A stretch of 17,827 bases of DNA from JBBSUX01 sp038234045. GTDB lineage: Bacteria; Pseudomonadota; Gammaproteobacteria; Burkholderiales; Burkholderiaceae_C. The notes under the pieces were generated by a model. It saw only the letters and a program-made list of their open reading frames with translations. It had not been told where the DNA came from and made no database searches. Within the stretch, counting starts at the first letter, position 1; every line of letters begins with the position of its first letter. A program made the translations under genes and the position numbers. The DNA lies in NCBI GenBank assembly GCA_038234045.1, contig JBBSUX010000038.1, positions 1 to 17,827 of the forward strand. Reading direction: 5' to 3'. Positions 7,578-15,373 of this stretch are shown here, in pieces.

Positions 7578-8668
7578 CAGCGTCTGATCTCCTGAAAGCG
7601 GGCAATAGCTCCGCTCAAAGCTTCGGAATCCGGATGCGTGCGCAACGCATCCGAAAGAACCTCACGCGCTGCCGCGACATGGTTCTCCTGCAGTTCGACC
7701 GACGCAAGGTTGATGGAGGCTTCTTCGTCGCCCGGCAGGCGTTCGAGCAGTGCGGTATAGCCGCGGCGTGCTGCCACCAGATCCTTGTGCGCCAGCGCAA
7801 GCCAGCTTTCGGCGCGCAGCAGCGTAAGACTGTTCGGTCCGAGCTCCTGCCGTAATGCTGCTAACCGCGAGTCCGCAACCGTCAAATCGTTGCTTCGCAT
7901 CGCCTGCATGAAAGCGTCGAATTGCTGATGGGCGGTGGCAGGCGACGCACGCCCTGGTGTGATCGGTTGTGCTGCCGCAAGGCTTGCCCGGGCATTCGCG
8001 GCCGTTACCGCGGGGGCAGGGGATTTGTGGGGTGCTCGACTCGCACGCGCCACGTTTTCAGGAAGCGACCGGTTGCCTTGAGACGTGCGCGTGCGGTGAG
8101 CCGCAGGTGAGCGCGCTACATCGGGCGCATCCGCACTGGCTCTGCCACGTGGGCCAGCGCTTGGGGCCATAGCCATCTGGTCCGGCGAGGAACCTGCGCT
8201 AGCCGCGCTTGCGGGGAACTCTTCCGCATTGGAACGAACATGTTCTTTCGTGGTGACTTCGGCCACGGCAGAAGGGGGCGGCGCGAGTGCGTTGACACTC
8301 AAGGTGCCAACGCTTGATTGCGGCGTTTCGGCTGCGGTGCTCTCAACGATCGGTGCGGGCGCAGACGGCACCACGACAGCAGCCGTTTGCGAGCGCGAGG
8401 GCGATGACAAGGGCGCCACGAGTGAGGCAGCGCCTGTTGCTGCTTCATTTGCCACCGGCTGCGTGAAAGCAACCGTTCGTGCGTGATACCACCACCCAAG
8501 CACCAGCGCGCCGAGCACCACGATGACGAGAAAAACGATCACCGCCGGCCATGACGACGCCTGCCCGCGCTCAGTCCTTCTGGCCAAGGACAGGCCGGCC
8601 GCCGGCTCCGGCATCGGGCCGCTCGTCGGGGCCTCGTTTTCCCGGATGGCGTCGTAGATCAGGCTCAT
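7577..8668 (-). CDS. MshN-like single-TM TPR protein
   Basis: This 363-residue protein starts MSLIYDAIRE, a cytoplasmic N-terminal motif common in GspB/MshN-type pilus and secretion proteins. A transmembrane helix lies at about 42-60. A long low-complexity periplasmic linker rich in Ala, Pro, Ser and Thr runs from 65 to 245. The C-terminal 246-355 is made of TPR-like helical pairs (DAFMQAMRSNDLTVADSRLAAL; AARRGYTALLERLPGDEEA; AAAREVLSDALRTHPDSEAL). It overlaps the secretin stop (ATGA at 8665-8668) and the AAA ATPase start (TGATG at 7577). Sitting between secretin and ATPase, it most likely contacts the secretin or peptidoglycan during pilus assembly. The MSHA gene order is L-M-N; here the TPR gene precedes the AAA gene. 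Confidence 0.85.
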   Translation of the reverse strand: MSLIYDAIRENEAPTSGPMPEPAAGLSLARRTERGQASSWPAVIVFLVIVVLGALVLGWWYHARTVAFTQPVANEAATGAASLVAPLSSPSRSQTAAVVVPSAPAPIVESTAAETPQSSVGTLSVNALAPPPSAVAEVTTKEHVRSNAEEFPASAASAGSSPDQMAMAPSAGPRGRASADAPDVARSPAAHRTRTSQGNRSLPENVARASRAPHKSPAPAVTAANARASLAAAQPITPGRASPATAHQQFDAFMQAMRSNDLTVADSRLAALRQELGPNSLTLLRAESWLALAHKDLVAARRGYTALLERLPGDEEASINLASVELQENHVAAAREVLSDALRTHPDSEALSGAIARFQEIRR

Positions 8669-10464
8669 ATCGAGCGGACCCTCAATACGATGATCAACTC
8701 ACGACTGCTATTGGTGTCGGCGACGTTGTCGAACAACTTGCCGAGAATCGGAACGTCCGATGCATAGGGCGCACCGCGGTTGTTGTTGGTGGAGCGCTGG
8801 TCGATGAGCCCGCCTACAAGGACGACGTCGCCATCACCAACATTGAGCGTCGTCGTGAGGCCTTTAAAGTTTACGACCGGCAACGTCACCCGGTTCGTGG
8901 AATTGACGTCGACCAGTTGGAGGCTTTTCGGATCGACCTCGCTCTGCATTGGATTGACCAGCAGTTCAATACGGCCATCGTCCCGTACATACGGCATGAC
9001 ACCGACCATCACGCCAGAGAAAACCGAATCGGTCTGAACGTCGGATGTCGTGGTGCTGGCACCCCCACCAGGAATCACCTGCGTCGACGACGACCTTGCC
9101 ACATAGCGCGTGCTGGTGCCGACCGAAAGCAGCGCAGGCGTGCCATTGCGGACCTGCACGTTGGGATTGGAAAGAACTTTAAGGTTGCCAAACGCGCGTA
9201 GCGCGTTGATGACGACGCTCGAGGTGCTTCCCTGATAACCTATTCCGAGAGCCGGACCGCTGGTGCTACCGATCAGGGCTGCAGGAATGGTGACGGCACG
9301 ACCCGGTAAGCCTGGCGAGATGTTGGTGGTCGGAAGAATTCCGGTTGCGGATCCGATTGCCAGTGGCGTTCCCCCGAAACCTGCCACGAGCCTGCCCCGC
9401 AGGATGTTCCAGTCCACGCCGAATTCAAAATTGTCCGAAAGCTGCACATCGATCAGCTGCGCTTCAATATAGACCTGCTTGCGCAGCATTTTTTGGACGC
9501 TGGCCAGCATTTTTTCCACTGCCCGCACCTTCGACGGCCGGGCTTTCACGTATAGCGAACCGCTCATGCGGTTCAGGCTGAAAGCCGTCGCATCGTCCTC
9601 GCTGTCGGCGAGCGAATCGTTGGAGGCGGCCGCACCGGGTGCGACCACCACGCCGGAATTGGTGGCTGCGGCTACGGCTGAAACGTTGACCGGCCTCGCC
9701 CTGTTTTGGCTGGCCGATCCGTTTTTACGCTGGTCTTCGCCGAGGATGACTCGCACGGTTTTCTCGATCTCGGCATAGGGATCGGCCTTGACGCCTCCGC
9801 CCCCCGAAATCGAAAGGTCTCCCCGCAATGCATTGGTGGCGCCCGACCCGCCCGACCCCGACGTGTTGCCGAACACATTGCCGCCTGAAGACAGATTCAT
9901 GCTCGTGCTGCTGTTGAGGAAATCGAGCGAAAAGATGCGCTCTTCGTTGAGCGTGACCCTCAGGGTATTGCCCTTGATGTCTCCCGCCACATCGTAGGTG
10001 CGCAACACTTGATCGAACGCTTCTCGCAGCGACACCTCACGCAAGTACATGTCCGATAGCTGGCCACCAGTCAACACCGCTGGATCGACGATCAGGTTGA
10101 TCTTCGCGCTGTCCGCGAATGCCGCGAGGATCTGGCCAATGTTGGCGCGCGACATCGAAACCGTAATCAGTTTGCCTTCGAGCGGATCGAACTTGGGAGC
10201 TACTGGCGAGATCAGCGGCGCGGGAGCGGGCTGGCGCGCTTCCTTTGCGAGCAGATCCTGTTGTGCGAGGAACTTGCGGGATTCCGCGACTACCTGCTCT
10301 CGCATGCGCTGGACGGACTCCATGTCCGGCTCTCCAAGGCTTTTCGCGCTGCGGGGAGGGTGTTGGGCGCAACCCGCCAAAACGAGTCCGGCAAAGACTG
10401 CGAGGGTGAGCAACCGGGGGCGTGCCGATCGCAGCGGTTGAGATGTGAAAAGGGTCGGCTGCAT
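8665..10464 (-). CDS. mshL: Outer-membrane lipoprotein secretin, MshL/PilQ family
   Basis: This 599-residue protein has a lipoprotein signal with lipobox LVLAGC, so Cys32 would be acylated. A secretin/TonB short N-terminal (STN) domain lies at about 98-175 (VSMSRANIGQILAAFADSAKIN). An N1-type subdomain (about 296-345) ends in RKQVYIEAQLIDVQLSDNFE. The C-terminal secretin barrel (about 415-597) shows LKVLSNPNVQVRNGTPA, the GVMVGVMPYV strand, and the signature DVVLVGGLIDQR...DVPILGKLF. Gly/Ser-rich stretches at 185-225 and an Ala/Ser/Asp stretch at 250-295 are linkers, as in MshL and PilN-type lipoprotein secretins. It forms the outer-membrane channel for the fibre. It starts 27 bp after the minor prepilin stop, the longest gap in this half of the operon, and overlaps the next gene by ATGA. 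No separate pilotin gene is seen, consistent with self-lipidation. Confidence 0.94.
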   Translation of the reverse strand: MQPTLFTSQPLRSARPRLLTLAVFAGLVLAGCAQHPPRSAKSLGEPDMESVQRMREQVVAESRKFLAQQDLLAKEARQPAPAPLISPVAPKFDPLEGKLITVSMSRANIGQILAAFADSAKINLIVDPAVLTGGQLSDMYLREVSLREAFDQVLRTYDVAGDIKGNTLRVTLNEERIFSLDFLNSSTSMNLSSGGNVFGNTSGSGGSGATNALRGDLSISGGGGVKADPYAEIEKTVRVILGEDQRKNGSASQNRARPVNVSAVAAATNSGVVVAPGAAASNDSLADSEDDATAFSLNRMSGSLYVKARPSKVRAVEKMLASVQKMLRKQVYIEAQLIDVQLSDNFEFGVDWNILRGRLVAGFGGTPLAIGSATGILPTTNISPGLPGRAVTIPAALIGSTSGPALGIGYQGSTSSVVINALRAFGNLKVLSNPNVQVRNGTPALLSVGTSTRYVARSSSTQVIPGGGASTTTSDVQTDSVFSGVMVGVMPYVRDDGRIELLVNPMQSEVDPKSLQLVDVNSTNRVTLPVVNFKGLTTTLNVGDGDVVLVGGLIDQRSTNNNRGAPYASDVPILGKLFDNVADTNSSRELIIVLRVRSI

Positions 10465-10491
10465 GGAGTGATGTTTCTTTCGGCCAATGGC

Positions 10492-11307
10492 TCAGGGGAC
10501 TCGCGCACCGAGCCAACCCGCGAGCGAGACGTTCGATTCGGCGATGACCACGTCGTCGTGATCCAACGTGAGGGGCGTACCGGGGGCGTACGCGCAAAGG
10601 AGACTGGAAAGTGCCGACCCCGCATGGACGGAGTCGAGTCGTTTTCCGTCGGCATCACGGTCCGACAGGGGAAAAATTAGGAAGAAGGCCAGTTCTGATC
10701 GGTCGTTGGCACTGCAATCGATGGCCCCAGATGCAGCGGCGTCGCCAGTAATGCTGGCCATGGCGGAGTTCGCCGGTTCGTTGGTGGCGTTGCGCAGTCC
10801 CGCGAGCAGGTCACGCACATTGCGATAGCCAGCGGCGCCCGGCGCATCGCCCGTGCGCTCGGTACGCACTGCCAGATCGGCATCACCAGTCGAAGCAGAC
10901 GCATTGCGATGCACCGCATAAGAGGCGCGCAGCGACGCTTTTGGCATGTCCAGACCGAGCGCGTGATAAGGCAGCCAACCTGCCGCTGCAGCTTCGGCGC
11001 AGGCTCCTGCAGGCGTCAGGTTTTCATCGCCGCTGCCGACCGTGTCCGGGCACGGAAGTCGAGCGTTCTGCAAGGCGAACGCGCGCAGCGCCTCGCGCAA
11101 TGCTTCCCCGGTCTGCAAGGCAATGGCCCGGTCACGCGCCGGACCCGTGTTGTCGTAGGCCGAAGACACGGTCCAGCTGATCAGACCGAGGACCACCAGC
11201 ACTATCGCCATCTCGACCAGGGAAAAACCATTGCTATGCCTGCAACGCTGGCGCAAGCGTGCGGCCCGGGCCGTGCATGCGTGAGTTGGGCGTGACCGGA
11301 CTCGCAT
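10492..11307 (-). CDS. Minor prepilin, short RLPCP-family member
   Basis: This 271-residue protein has a 27-residue Arg-rich leader ending in Gly27, then FSLVE with Glu32 at +5 and a hydrophobic helix to about 46: a canonical class III prepilin. The globular part shares markers with the two large prepilins at the left end: RLPCPD (83-88), GWLPYHALGLD (110-120), YAVHR (130-134), LAFFLIFP (206-213) and DRDADGKRLD (216-225). Mature cysteines are 86, 103, 198 and 238, enough for two disulfides. It ends soon after the core, so it looks like the minimal form of the family without the stalk. The start overlaps the preceding stop (TGATG at 11307). The Asp-rich loop may bind calcium. Likely a pilus-initiating minor pilin. 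Confidence 0.9.
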   Translation of the reverse strand: MRVRSRPTHACTARAARLRQRCRHSNGFSLVEMAIVLVVLGLISWTVSSAYDNTGPARDRAIALQTGEALREALRAFALQNARLPCPDTVGSGDENLTPAGACAEAAAAGWLPYHALGLDMPKASLRASYAVHRNASASTGDADLAVRTERTGDAPGAAGYRNVRDLLAGLRNATNEPANSAMASITGDAAASGAIDCSANDRSELAFFLIFPLSDRDADGKRLDSVHAGSALSSLLCAYAPGTPLTLDHDDVVIAESNVSLAGWLGARVP

Positions 11308-12035
11308 CAGTGCGTTGCGCTGCTCGCGCTTGAAGCAGGCGGATTTGTTCCCGCTGGTCGCGCTGCACCGGGCGCGGGTACGGGCGCCGCGATGCCGGCG
11401 GGCGAGCCGACAGGCTGCATGGCCGCCTGCTGCCTTTGAATTTCGGCCATCAGCGGTTGCAACTTGCTCGCGGTGTCGGGCCCGGGCGATGCGGCAATGA
11501 TCCTGATCTGTTCGGCTAACTGCTTGATCCGTTCATTGCGGACCAGGTTGTCCCTCAAGGCTTGTAGATCGACGCCCGCGACGACTTTGCTGCCCTGGTT
11601 GCGTTGCAGATCTGCGAGCACGGCGTCGAGTTCGCGCGTACTCGGCTGGCTTGATGCAGCAATGCGCTGCAGCCTTTGCTGGATGGACTCCAGGCTGGGA
11701 GCGCCTTCCTGGCCAACTGCGATACCGGGCGGTGTAGTCGCTGCGGGTTTCGCGCCGCTTGCTCGGGAAAGCCAAGGCGCCGTGGTGTTACCGGGCGTCG
11801 ACGGCGACGATTGGCTGATGGTGCCATCTGCCGAGCCGAGGCGGGACGTTTGAGCAGGAGCGATGCTCCGTGCTGGCGAGGGCGGCGTGAGGGAAGGAGT
11901 GCTGGACGTTGAAGCCGCGCGTGGGCCAGCGCTGCCATTGCCTCCGAGATCCGGAGATTGCCGCAGCACAACGAACGCCGCGCCAGCTACCACCAGAAGC
12001 CCCGCAACCACGCCAATGACCAGATCGCGTCTCAT
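11307..12035 (-). CDS. Single-TM protein with duplicated helical motif, function unknown
   Basis: I do not recognise this 242-residue protein. It has an N-terminal membrane anchor (about 5-24), a Ser/Pro/Thr-rich linker (28-110), a helical section (115-206) and a Pro/Ala/Ser-rich tail. The helical section contains an internal duplication: 118-148 and 172-204 both read (I/L)xxx..IAAS..P.T...L...(L/M)A(D/E)(L/I)QR.Q. There are no cysteines. It overlaps the MshK-like gene (ATGA at 12032-12035) and the minor prepilin (TGATG at 11307). Its position among PilM/N/O/P-like proteins and ahead of the secretin suggests a periplasmic linker in the assembly complex. It could also be a spacer-type pilus accessory protein. 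The reading frame is secure through overlap with both neighbours; the role is a guess. Confidence 0.82.
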   Translation of the reverse strand: MRRDLVIGVVAGLLVVAGAAFVVLRQSPDLGGNGSAGPRAASTSSTPSLTPPSPARSIAPAQTSRLGSADGTISQSSPSTPGNTTAPWLSRASGAKPAATTPPGIAVGQEGAPSLESIQQRLQRIAASSQPSTRELDAVLADLQRNQGSKVVAGVDLQALRDNLVRNERIKQLAEQIRIIAASPGPDTASKLQPLMAEIQRQQAAMQPVGSPAGIAAPVPAPGAARPAGTNPPASSASSATH

Positions 12036-12619
12036 CGCAGATCCGCCCCGGGATGACGCGCTCCACGACGGCTGTCAAATTGCCGTTCCCGGACGGTCGC
12101 TCCAGTGGCGTCGGCTGCGCGAAGCGTGCCTACCCGCATGCTGTCGACCGGAACCGTGAGCTTCTGCCTTCCGTTGCGCTCCTGCACAACCACGGCGCCC
12201 GGCTCGAGGTGAAGCACCTTGCCGCCCTCGGGAAGAAGTGAGCCTTTGCGAACCAGCTGCCCGTCGATAACAGCAAGCTGGCCTGCATCCGATTGCATGC
12301 GAACCGTGAGCTCGCGATTCGGCATGGTCGGTCCTTGCACTGCGACACGGGTTCCCGCAGCGGTAAGGATGCCCCGAGCGGGCAGGGCGACAAGATCACG
12401 CGGACCATAGTCACGGCGCTGGGCGAACTGCCCGATGGTGCGCAAGGTCGCGGCGACTTGCCTCTCGTCGGCAAGCGGCTTGCCAGGAGTGCTCCGCAGC
12501 TCCGCCGCCGGAACGCGCGGCAAAACGAGGCGGCGAGTCGCCGTCGCGGAAAGCGCGTAGATCGACCAGGCAAGGATCAACACGATGACTGCATCAAGCC
12601 AGAGCGCGGCGTATTTCAT
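12032..12619 (-). CDS. GspB/MshK/PilP-like periplasmic alignment protein
   Basis: This 195-residue protein has an N-terminal transmembrane helix (about 8-26) and a periplasmic remainder. Residues 115-158 (LAVIDGQLVRKGSLLPEGG ... VVVQERNGRQKLTVPV) fit the small beta fold of GspC-HR, PilP and MshK/GspB proteins. In that family an NG/DG turn, a basic residue, a G-x-x-L turn and a final strand pair contact the N0 domain of the secretin. A second beta segment may lie at 76-108. It is expected to link the inner-membrane complex to the secretin encoded two genes downstream. Its start shares a base with the PilM/N-like stop (TGATG at 12619), and its stop overlaps the next start (ATGA). The family call rests on pattern rather than strong identity. 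Confidence 0.78.
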   Translation of the reverse strand: MKYAALWLDAVIVLILAWSIYALSATATRRLVLPRVPAAELRSTPGKPLADERQVAATLRTIGQFAQRRDYGPRDLVALPARGILTAAGTRVAVQGPTMPNRELTVRMQSDAGQLAVIDGQLVRKGSLLPEGGKVLHLEPGAVVVQERNGRQKLTVPVDSMRVGTLRAADATGATVRERQFDSRRGARHPGADLR

Positions 12620-13926
12620 CAGAATGCTCCTGGCCGATCAGTTCCGGCAATGCCGGATGCCACCAGGCGGTACGAAAAGGCGCCCGCCGCAGTATCTGCA
12701 GGTTCCAGCGGTTGAGTCGTCCAGCCAGCCTGCCGCAACCGGGAAACGAAACGGCCCATGGAAAGAACATCACTGCTTGCCATCACGCCATCCACACGGA
12801 AGCTGTGGGCACCATCGGTGGAGCCCTCGAGTCGCAATCGCTTGATATCGATGTCGTCGCTTGCCGCGTTGCGCAGCAGCGCAAGCATGGGTACCGGGTC
12901 GAAGCGCGCTCCATCACCCAGCTTGCTGGCGAAGCTCGCCACAGCGAGATAGCCCGGATTCGGCTGCTCGCTGCTGACCTTCGCAATGCGCGATTCAAGT
13001 TGCGCCAGTTCTGTGCGAAAGCGCGCGTTGGCGTCGTGCTGCTTCGCGCTCTCTCCGTGGAAATACGCGCCGAGCGTGAACAGGCCCACAGCCAGTGCAG
13101 TGCATACCACCGCTGCCGGTAGTACGAAACGTTCGCTCTGCCACGCGAAGCGCTGAAGTGGGGGGTTGACCGCGCCACCAATTCCGGTATCGCTCAACAG
13201 TGCGATAAGCCCGGCTACCGACACGGCCGAGACGTTGTCGGCGGTCCGCGCTGGCCGGACCGGCACTCCGTGAAGAACTGCCGAATCGTTCCATTCGGCC
13301 AGTAAAATGCCTTCACTGGCTTCATCCTGCAGGAGCAGGTTGACCCACTGAACTGGCGCCTTCACACCGCGGCCCAGGTCGATCCTGGTGAGTCCGGCGA
13401 GCACTCGCACAGCTGTTCGCATGTCGTCGATACGGTCGCTTACTGCGGTCGCGCACACATAGGCCGGCCCGGCGCTGGTATGCATGTGGCAATGAAAGGT
13501 TCGTTCTAGCCGCACTACCCGTGCCTGAAGAGGGCCGAGGCGATCGGCAAGCAATGCGCCAAGGGGCATGACCAGGCAGTGATCGCGCTGCTGTGTCGCC
13601 CACTGTTGCAAGCGCTGCCAGAACTCGAGCGCGACGGCCGTGTGGAATGTCTGGAAACCGTCCGCCGCTGGAAGAACTTCGTGGGCAACGATATGGGCGA
13701 CACCTTCGATTACGCCTTCGGCGCGTGCCCGCTTTTCAATCATCGGGAGCGCGTAGGCTCCCTTGCCACCGTCAAACCGGTAGCAGCCCATCGGGGCTTC
13801 CTCAAAGTCGGTGACGACGAGTGTTATCCCCTTCACCCGCCCCCAAGGCTCCATTTCCTCGAGCGCGCCGTCCGACCACCTGGTCCACCCGCCAACGGTC
13901 ACAAAAACGAAATTGTCGAAGTTCAT
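12619..13926 (-). CDS. PilM-PilN (GspL-like) fusion protein of the inner-membrane platform
   Basis: This 435-residue protein has a large cytoplasmic N-terminal domain (about 1-262), a transmembrane helix (268-287) and a coiled-coil helix (293-320). A small C-terminal alpha/beta domain (about 338-425) includes DPVPMLALLRNAA, IDIKRLRLEG and SFRVDGVMASSDVLSMGRFVSRLRQAG. The helix-coiled-coil-ferredoxin-like order is that of PilN and GspL; a cytoplasmic domain in front is the PilM or GspL-N equivalent. I see no intact PilM nucleotide-binding signature, so the actin-like part is diverged or not catalytic. It overlaps the PilO-like gene upstream (ATGA at 13923-13926) and the MshK-like gene downstream. 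It probably couples the GspE-like ATPase to the periplasmic proteins. Family assignment is from architecture. Confidence 0.8.
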   Translation of the reverse strand: MNFDNFVFVTVGGWTRWSDGALEEMEPWGRVKGITLVVTDFEEAPMGCYRFDGGKGAYALPMIEKRARAEGVIEGVAHIVAHEVLPAADGFQTFHTAVALEFWQRLQQWATQQRDHCLVMPLGALLADRLGPLQARVVRLERTFHCHMHTSAGPAYVCATAVSDRIDDMRTAVRVLAGLTRIDLGRGVKAPVQWVNLLLQDEASEGILLAEWNDSAVLHGVPVRPARTADNVSAVSVAGLIALLSDTGIGGAVNPPLQRFAWQSERFVLPAAVVCTALAVGLFTLGAYFHGESAKQHDANARFRTELAQLESRIAKVSSEQPNPGYLAVASFASKLGDGARFDPVPMLALLRNAASDDIDIKRLRLEGSTDGAHSFRVDGVMASSDVLSMGRFVSRLRQAGWTTQPLEPADTAAGAFSYRLVASGIAGTDRPGAF

Positions 13927-14438
13927 CGCGTAGCGTTCGCCGTCAGCGGGAAATACAGAACACCGCTCATGGCAAGGGTGAGCCCCTTGTCGTTGAGCGA
14001 GGGCGCATGGAACAGGCCAGCATCGCTGGAAAGTACGGAAAGCTCGAAACTGTCGGCTGCAAAAAGCCCTTCACTTCCGCCGCCACCCACTTGTCGCAGC
14101 AGAGCATTGGCATCGTTACGGCTGATCGGAGCGCCGGCACGGGTGATGCGGCGCTCGGCCCATGCGGTCGGGTCGAAGCCGAGCTTGCGTGACTGCGCAG
14201 CCGCTTCTTCGGCGAGCACCGCAAACCGCTCCCGCCGCTGCACCTCCGGCATCAGGCCACGTGCGGCGTCCAAGCGGCCGGTGAGCGAAATGGCAGCGCC
14301 GCGCTCCAACCTGCTCTCCTGGAGACCCCTTTGGGCCGACCACGCTCCGGCTATGAGCGCCACTGTGGCAGCGGCCAATGCCAGGAGTGCCGCCGCACGC
14401 CTGCCTGTCGGCAAGGAATCCCGAACCTGCTTCTTCAC
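13923..14438 (-). CDS. PilO/MshJ-like inner-membrane protein (GTG start)
   Basis: This 171-residue protein starts with GTG at 14438, overlapping the TGA of the second pilin (GTGA, 14435-14438). A membrane helix lies at about 14-33, then a charged helical stretch (35-85), then a small domain ending in strands (FELSVLSSDAG; KGLTLAMSGVLYFPL). The TM, coiled-coil and small-domain layout fits PilO, GspM or MshJ, although it is shorter than the usual 200 or so residues. In canonical systems PilN precedes PilO; here this gene precedes the PilM/N-like fusion. It would dimerise with the PilN half of that fusion in the periplasm. The GTG start is chosen because the overlap places it exactly and upstream in-frame coding would run into the pilin. 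Confidence 0.78.
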   Translation of the reverse strand: MKKQVRDSLPTGRRAAALLALAAATVALIAGAWSAQRGLQESRLERGAAISLTGRLDAARGLMPEVQRRERFAVLAEEAAAQSRKLGFDPTAWAERRITRAGAPISRNDANALLRQVGGGGSEGLFAADSFELSVLSSDAGLFHAPSLNDKGLTLAMSGVLYFPLTANATR

Positions 14439-15346
14439 TCCGCCATGATCCAGTGAGCGGTCAGAAGGACCACGCGATCTTCGTCATATTGACGTCCGGT
14501 GGTGGTGGCAGCCCCAGGAGTTGCAGCGCCTGTTGCCTGGTCCGTCGCCTGAATATTGCTGGCAATGGTGTTGTTCGCTTCCCACTGCGTACCGGGCGCA
14601 TTTGCCTCGGTGGCACTGGAGTGGGTCGGGCGACCCTGGATGCGGAAACGGCCTTCACGGGAGTCGGGCTTGCCGTCGATGATCTGGTCCATGAAGCGGG
14701 CTAGGTCCGGCGTCAGGCCGCGGATCACCATGACATTGCCTGCGCCGCTGGCGGTTCCCGGAGGATTCCACTGGAAGCACACCTGCACCTCGGCCGCATT
14801 GCCATTGCTGTCCTGGTACAGGTAACGGTCTTCCTGGCCCTCGCCACGACCGGGAGGTGGACGAACGCCTGCGCGCTCCATCAACGCGCGCAGATTTTGT
14901 GTTGCCAGCGTCGCGTCTCCGGCACCCACTTGGTTCGCGGCGTAACCTTGGCCATTGCAGATCTTCAGTGCAGTGCCCGAAAAATTCTCGGGAATCCCGG
15001 CCTGTGCGCTTCCACCGGGGCGGGTGCACGATTGGGCGCCGCCAAAGGACGTCTCCGAGCCATTGACCATGTAAGTTGGCGCCTGCTGACAGTCTCCGAC
15101 GACGACGCCGGTACGTTGGTAGTACTGGTCATAGGCCGCCTTCCACTGGTAGGCGAACTTATTGGCGATCTTGGCGTATTCGGCGTTACGCTGAACATCC
15201 TTCGCAACGGCGATTGCGCCGATGATCAGGCCGATGACAGCGAGCACGATCGCGAGTTCCACCAAGGTGAAGCCACCTTGGCGACGGGGCCGCAGTGAGC
15301 GCGACATGGAGAGACGCGGTTGGGATGCAGAAAATATGGTATGCAT
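14435..15346 (-). CDS. Type IV pilin, second of tandem pair (four-cysteine form)
   Basis: This 303-residue prepilin has a leader ending in Gly25, then FTLVE (Glu30 at +5) and a hydrophobic helix with LAVIGLIIGAIAVAKDVQRN. It is a clear paralogue of the preceding gene: both share VQRNAEY.KI.NKF, YYQR.GVVVGD, PPGR.EG.EDRY and EVQVCFQWNPPG. They also share GAGNVMVI.GLTPDLAR and IDGKPDSREGRFR. Mature Cys are 86, 107, 130 and 190; the last two match the two Cys of the first pilin, so this copy has an extra potential disulfide. It is large for a pilin. The ATG at 15346 is 27 bp past the first pilin stop; an alternative ATG at 15307 would give a 12-residue leader. No strong Shine-Dalgarno is seen for either. 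It could be a second major or an abundant minor subunit. Confidence 0.92.
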   Translation of the reverse strand: MHTIFSASQPRLSMSRSLRPRRQGGFTLVELAIVLAVIGLIIGAIAVAKDVQRNAEYAKIANKFAYQWKAAYDQYYQRTGVVVGDCQQAPTYMVNGSETSFGGAQSCTRPGGSAQAGIPENFSGTALKICNGQGYAANQVGAGDATLATQNLRALMERAGVRPPPGRGEGQEDRYLYQDSNGNAAEVQVCFQWNPPGTASGAGNVMVIRGLTPDLARFMDQIIDGKPDSREGRFRIQGRPTHSSATEANAPGTQWEANNTIASNIQATDQATGAATPGAATTTGRQYDEDRVVLLTAHWIMAE

Positions 15347-15358
15347 GATGTGAAGGAT

Positions 15359-15372
15359 CCCGTGCGGCCGGG
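15359..15372 (-). other. Short inverted repeat between the two pilin genes
   Basis: Directly after the stop of the first pilin, CCCG and CGGG arms enclose six bases. The hairpin is short and has no following T run, so it is unlikely to terminate. It could slow decay of the first pilin message or give mild polarity. Weak evidence. Confidence 0.25.
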
Positions 15373-15373
15373 C

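Noticed and set aside
13579..14448. Long plus-strand open frame (289 codons)
   Set aside because: It lies antisense to the PilM/N-like and PilO-like genes, whose products have TM and coiled-coil structure and precise overlaps; the plus frame gives no recognisable protein.
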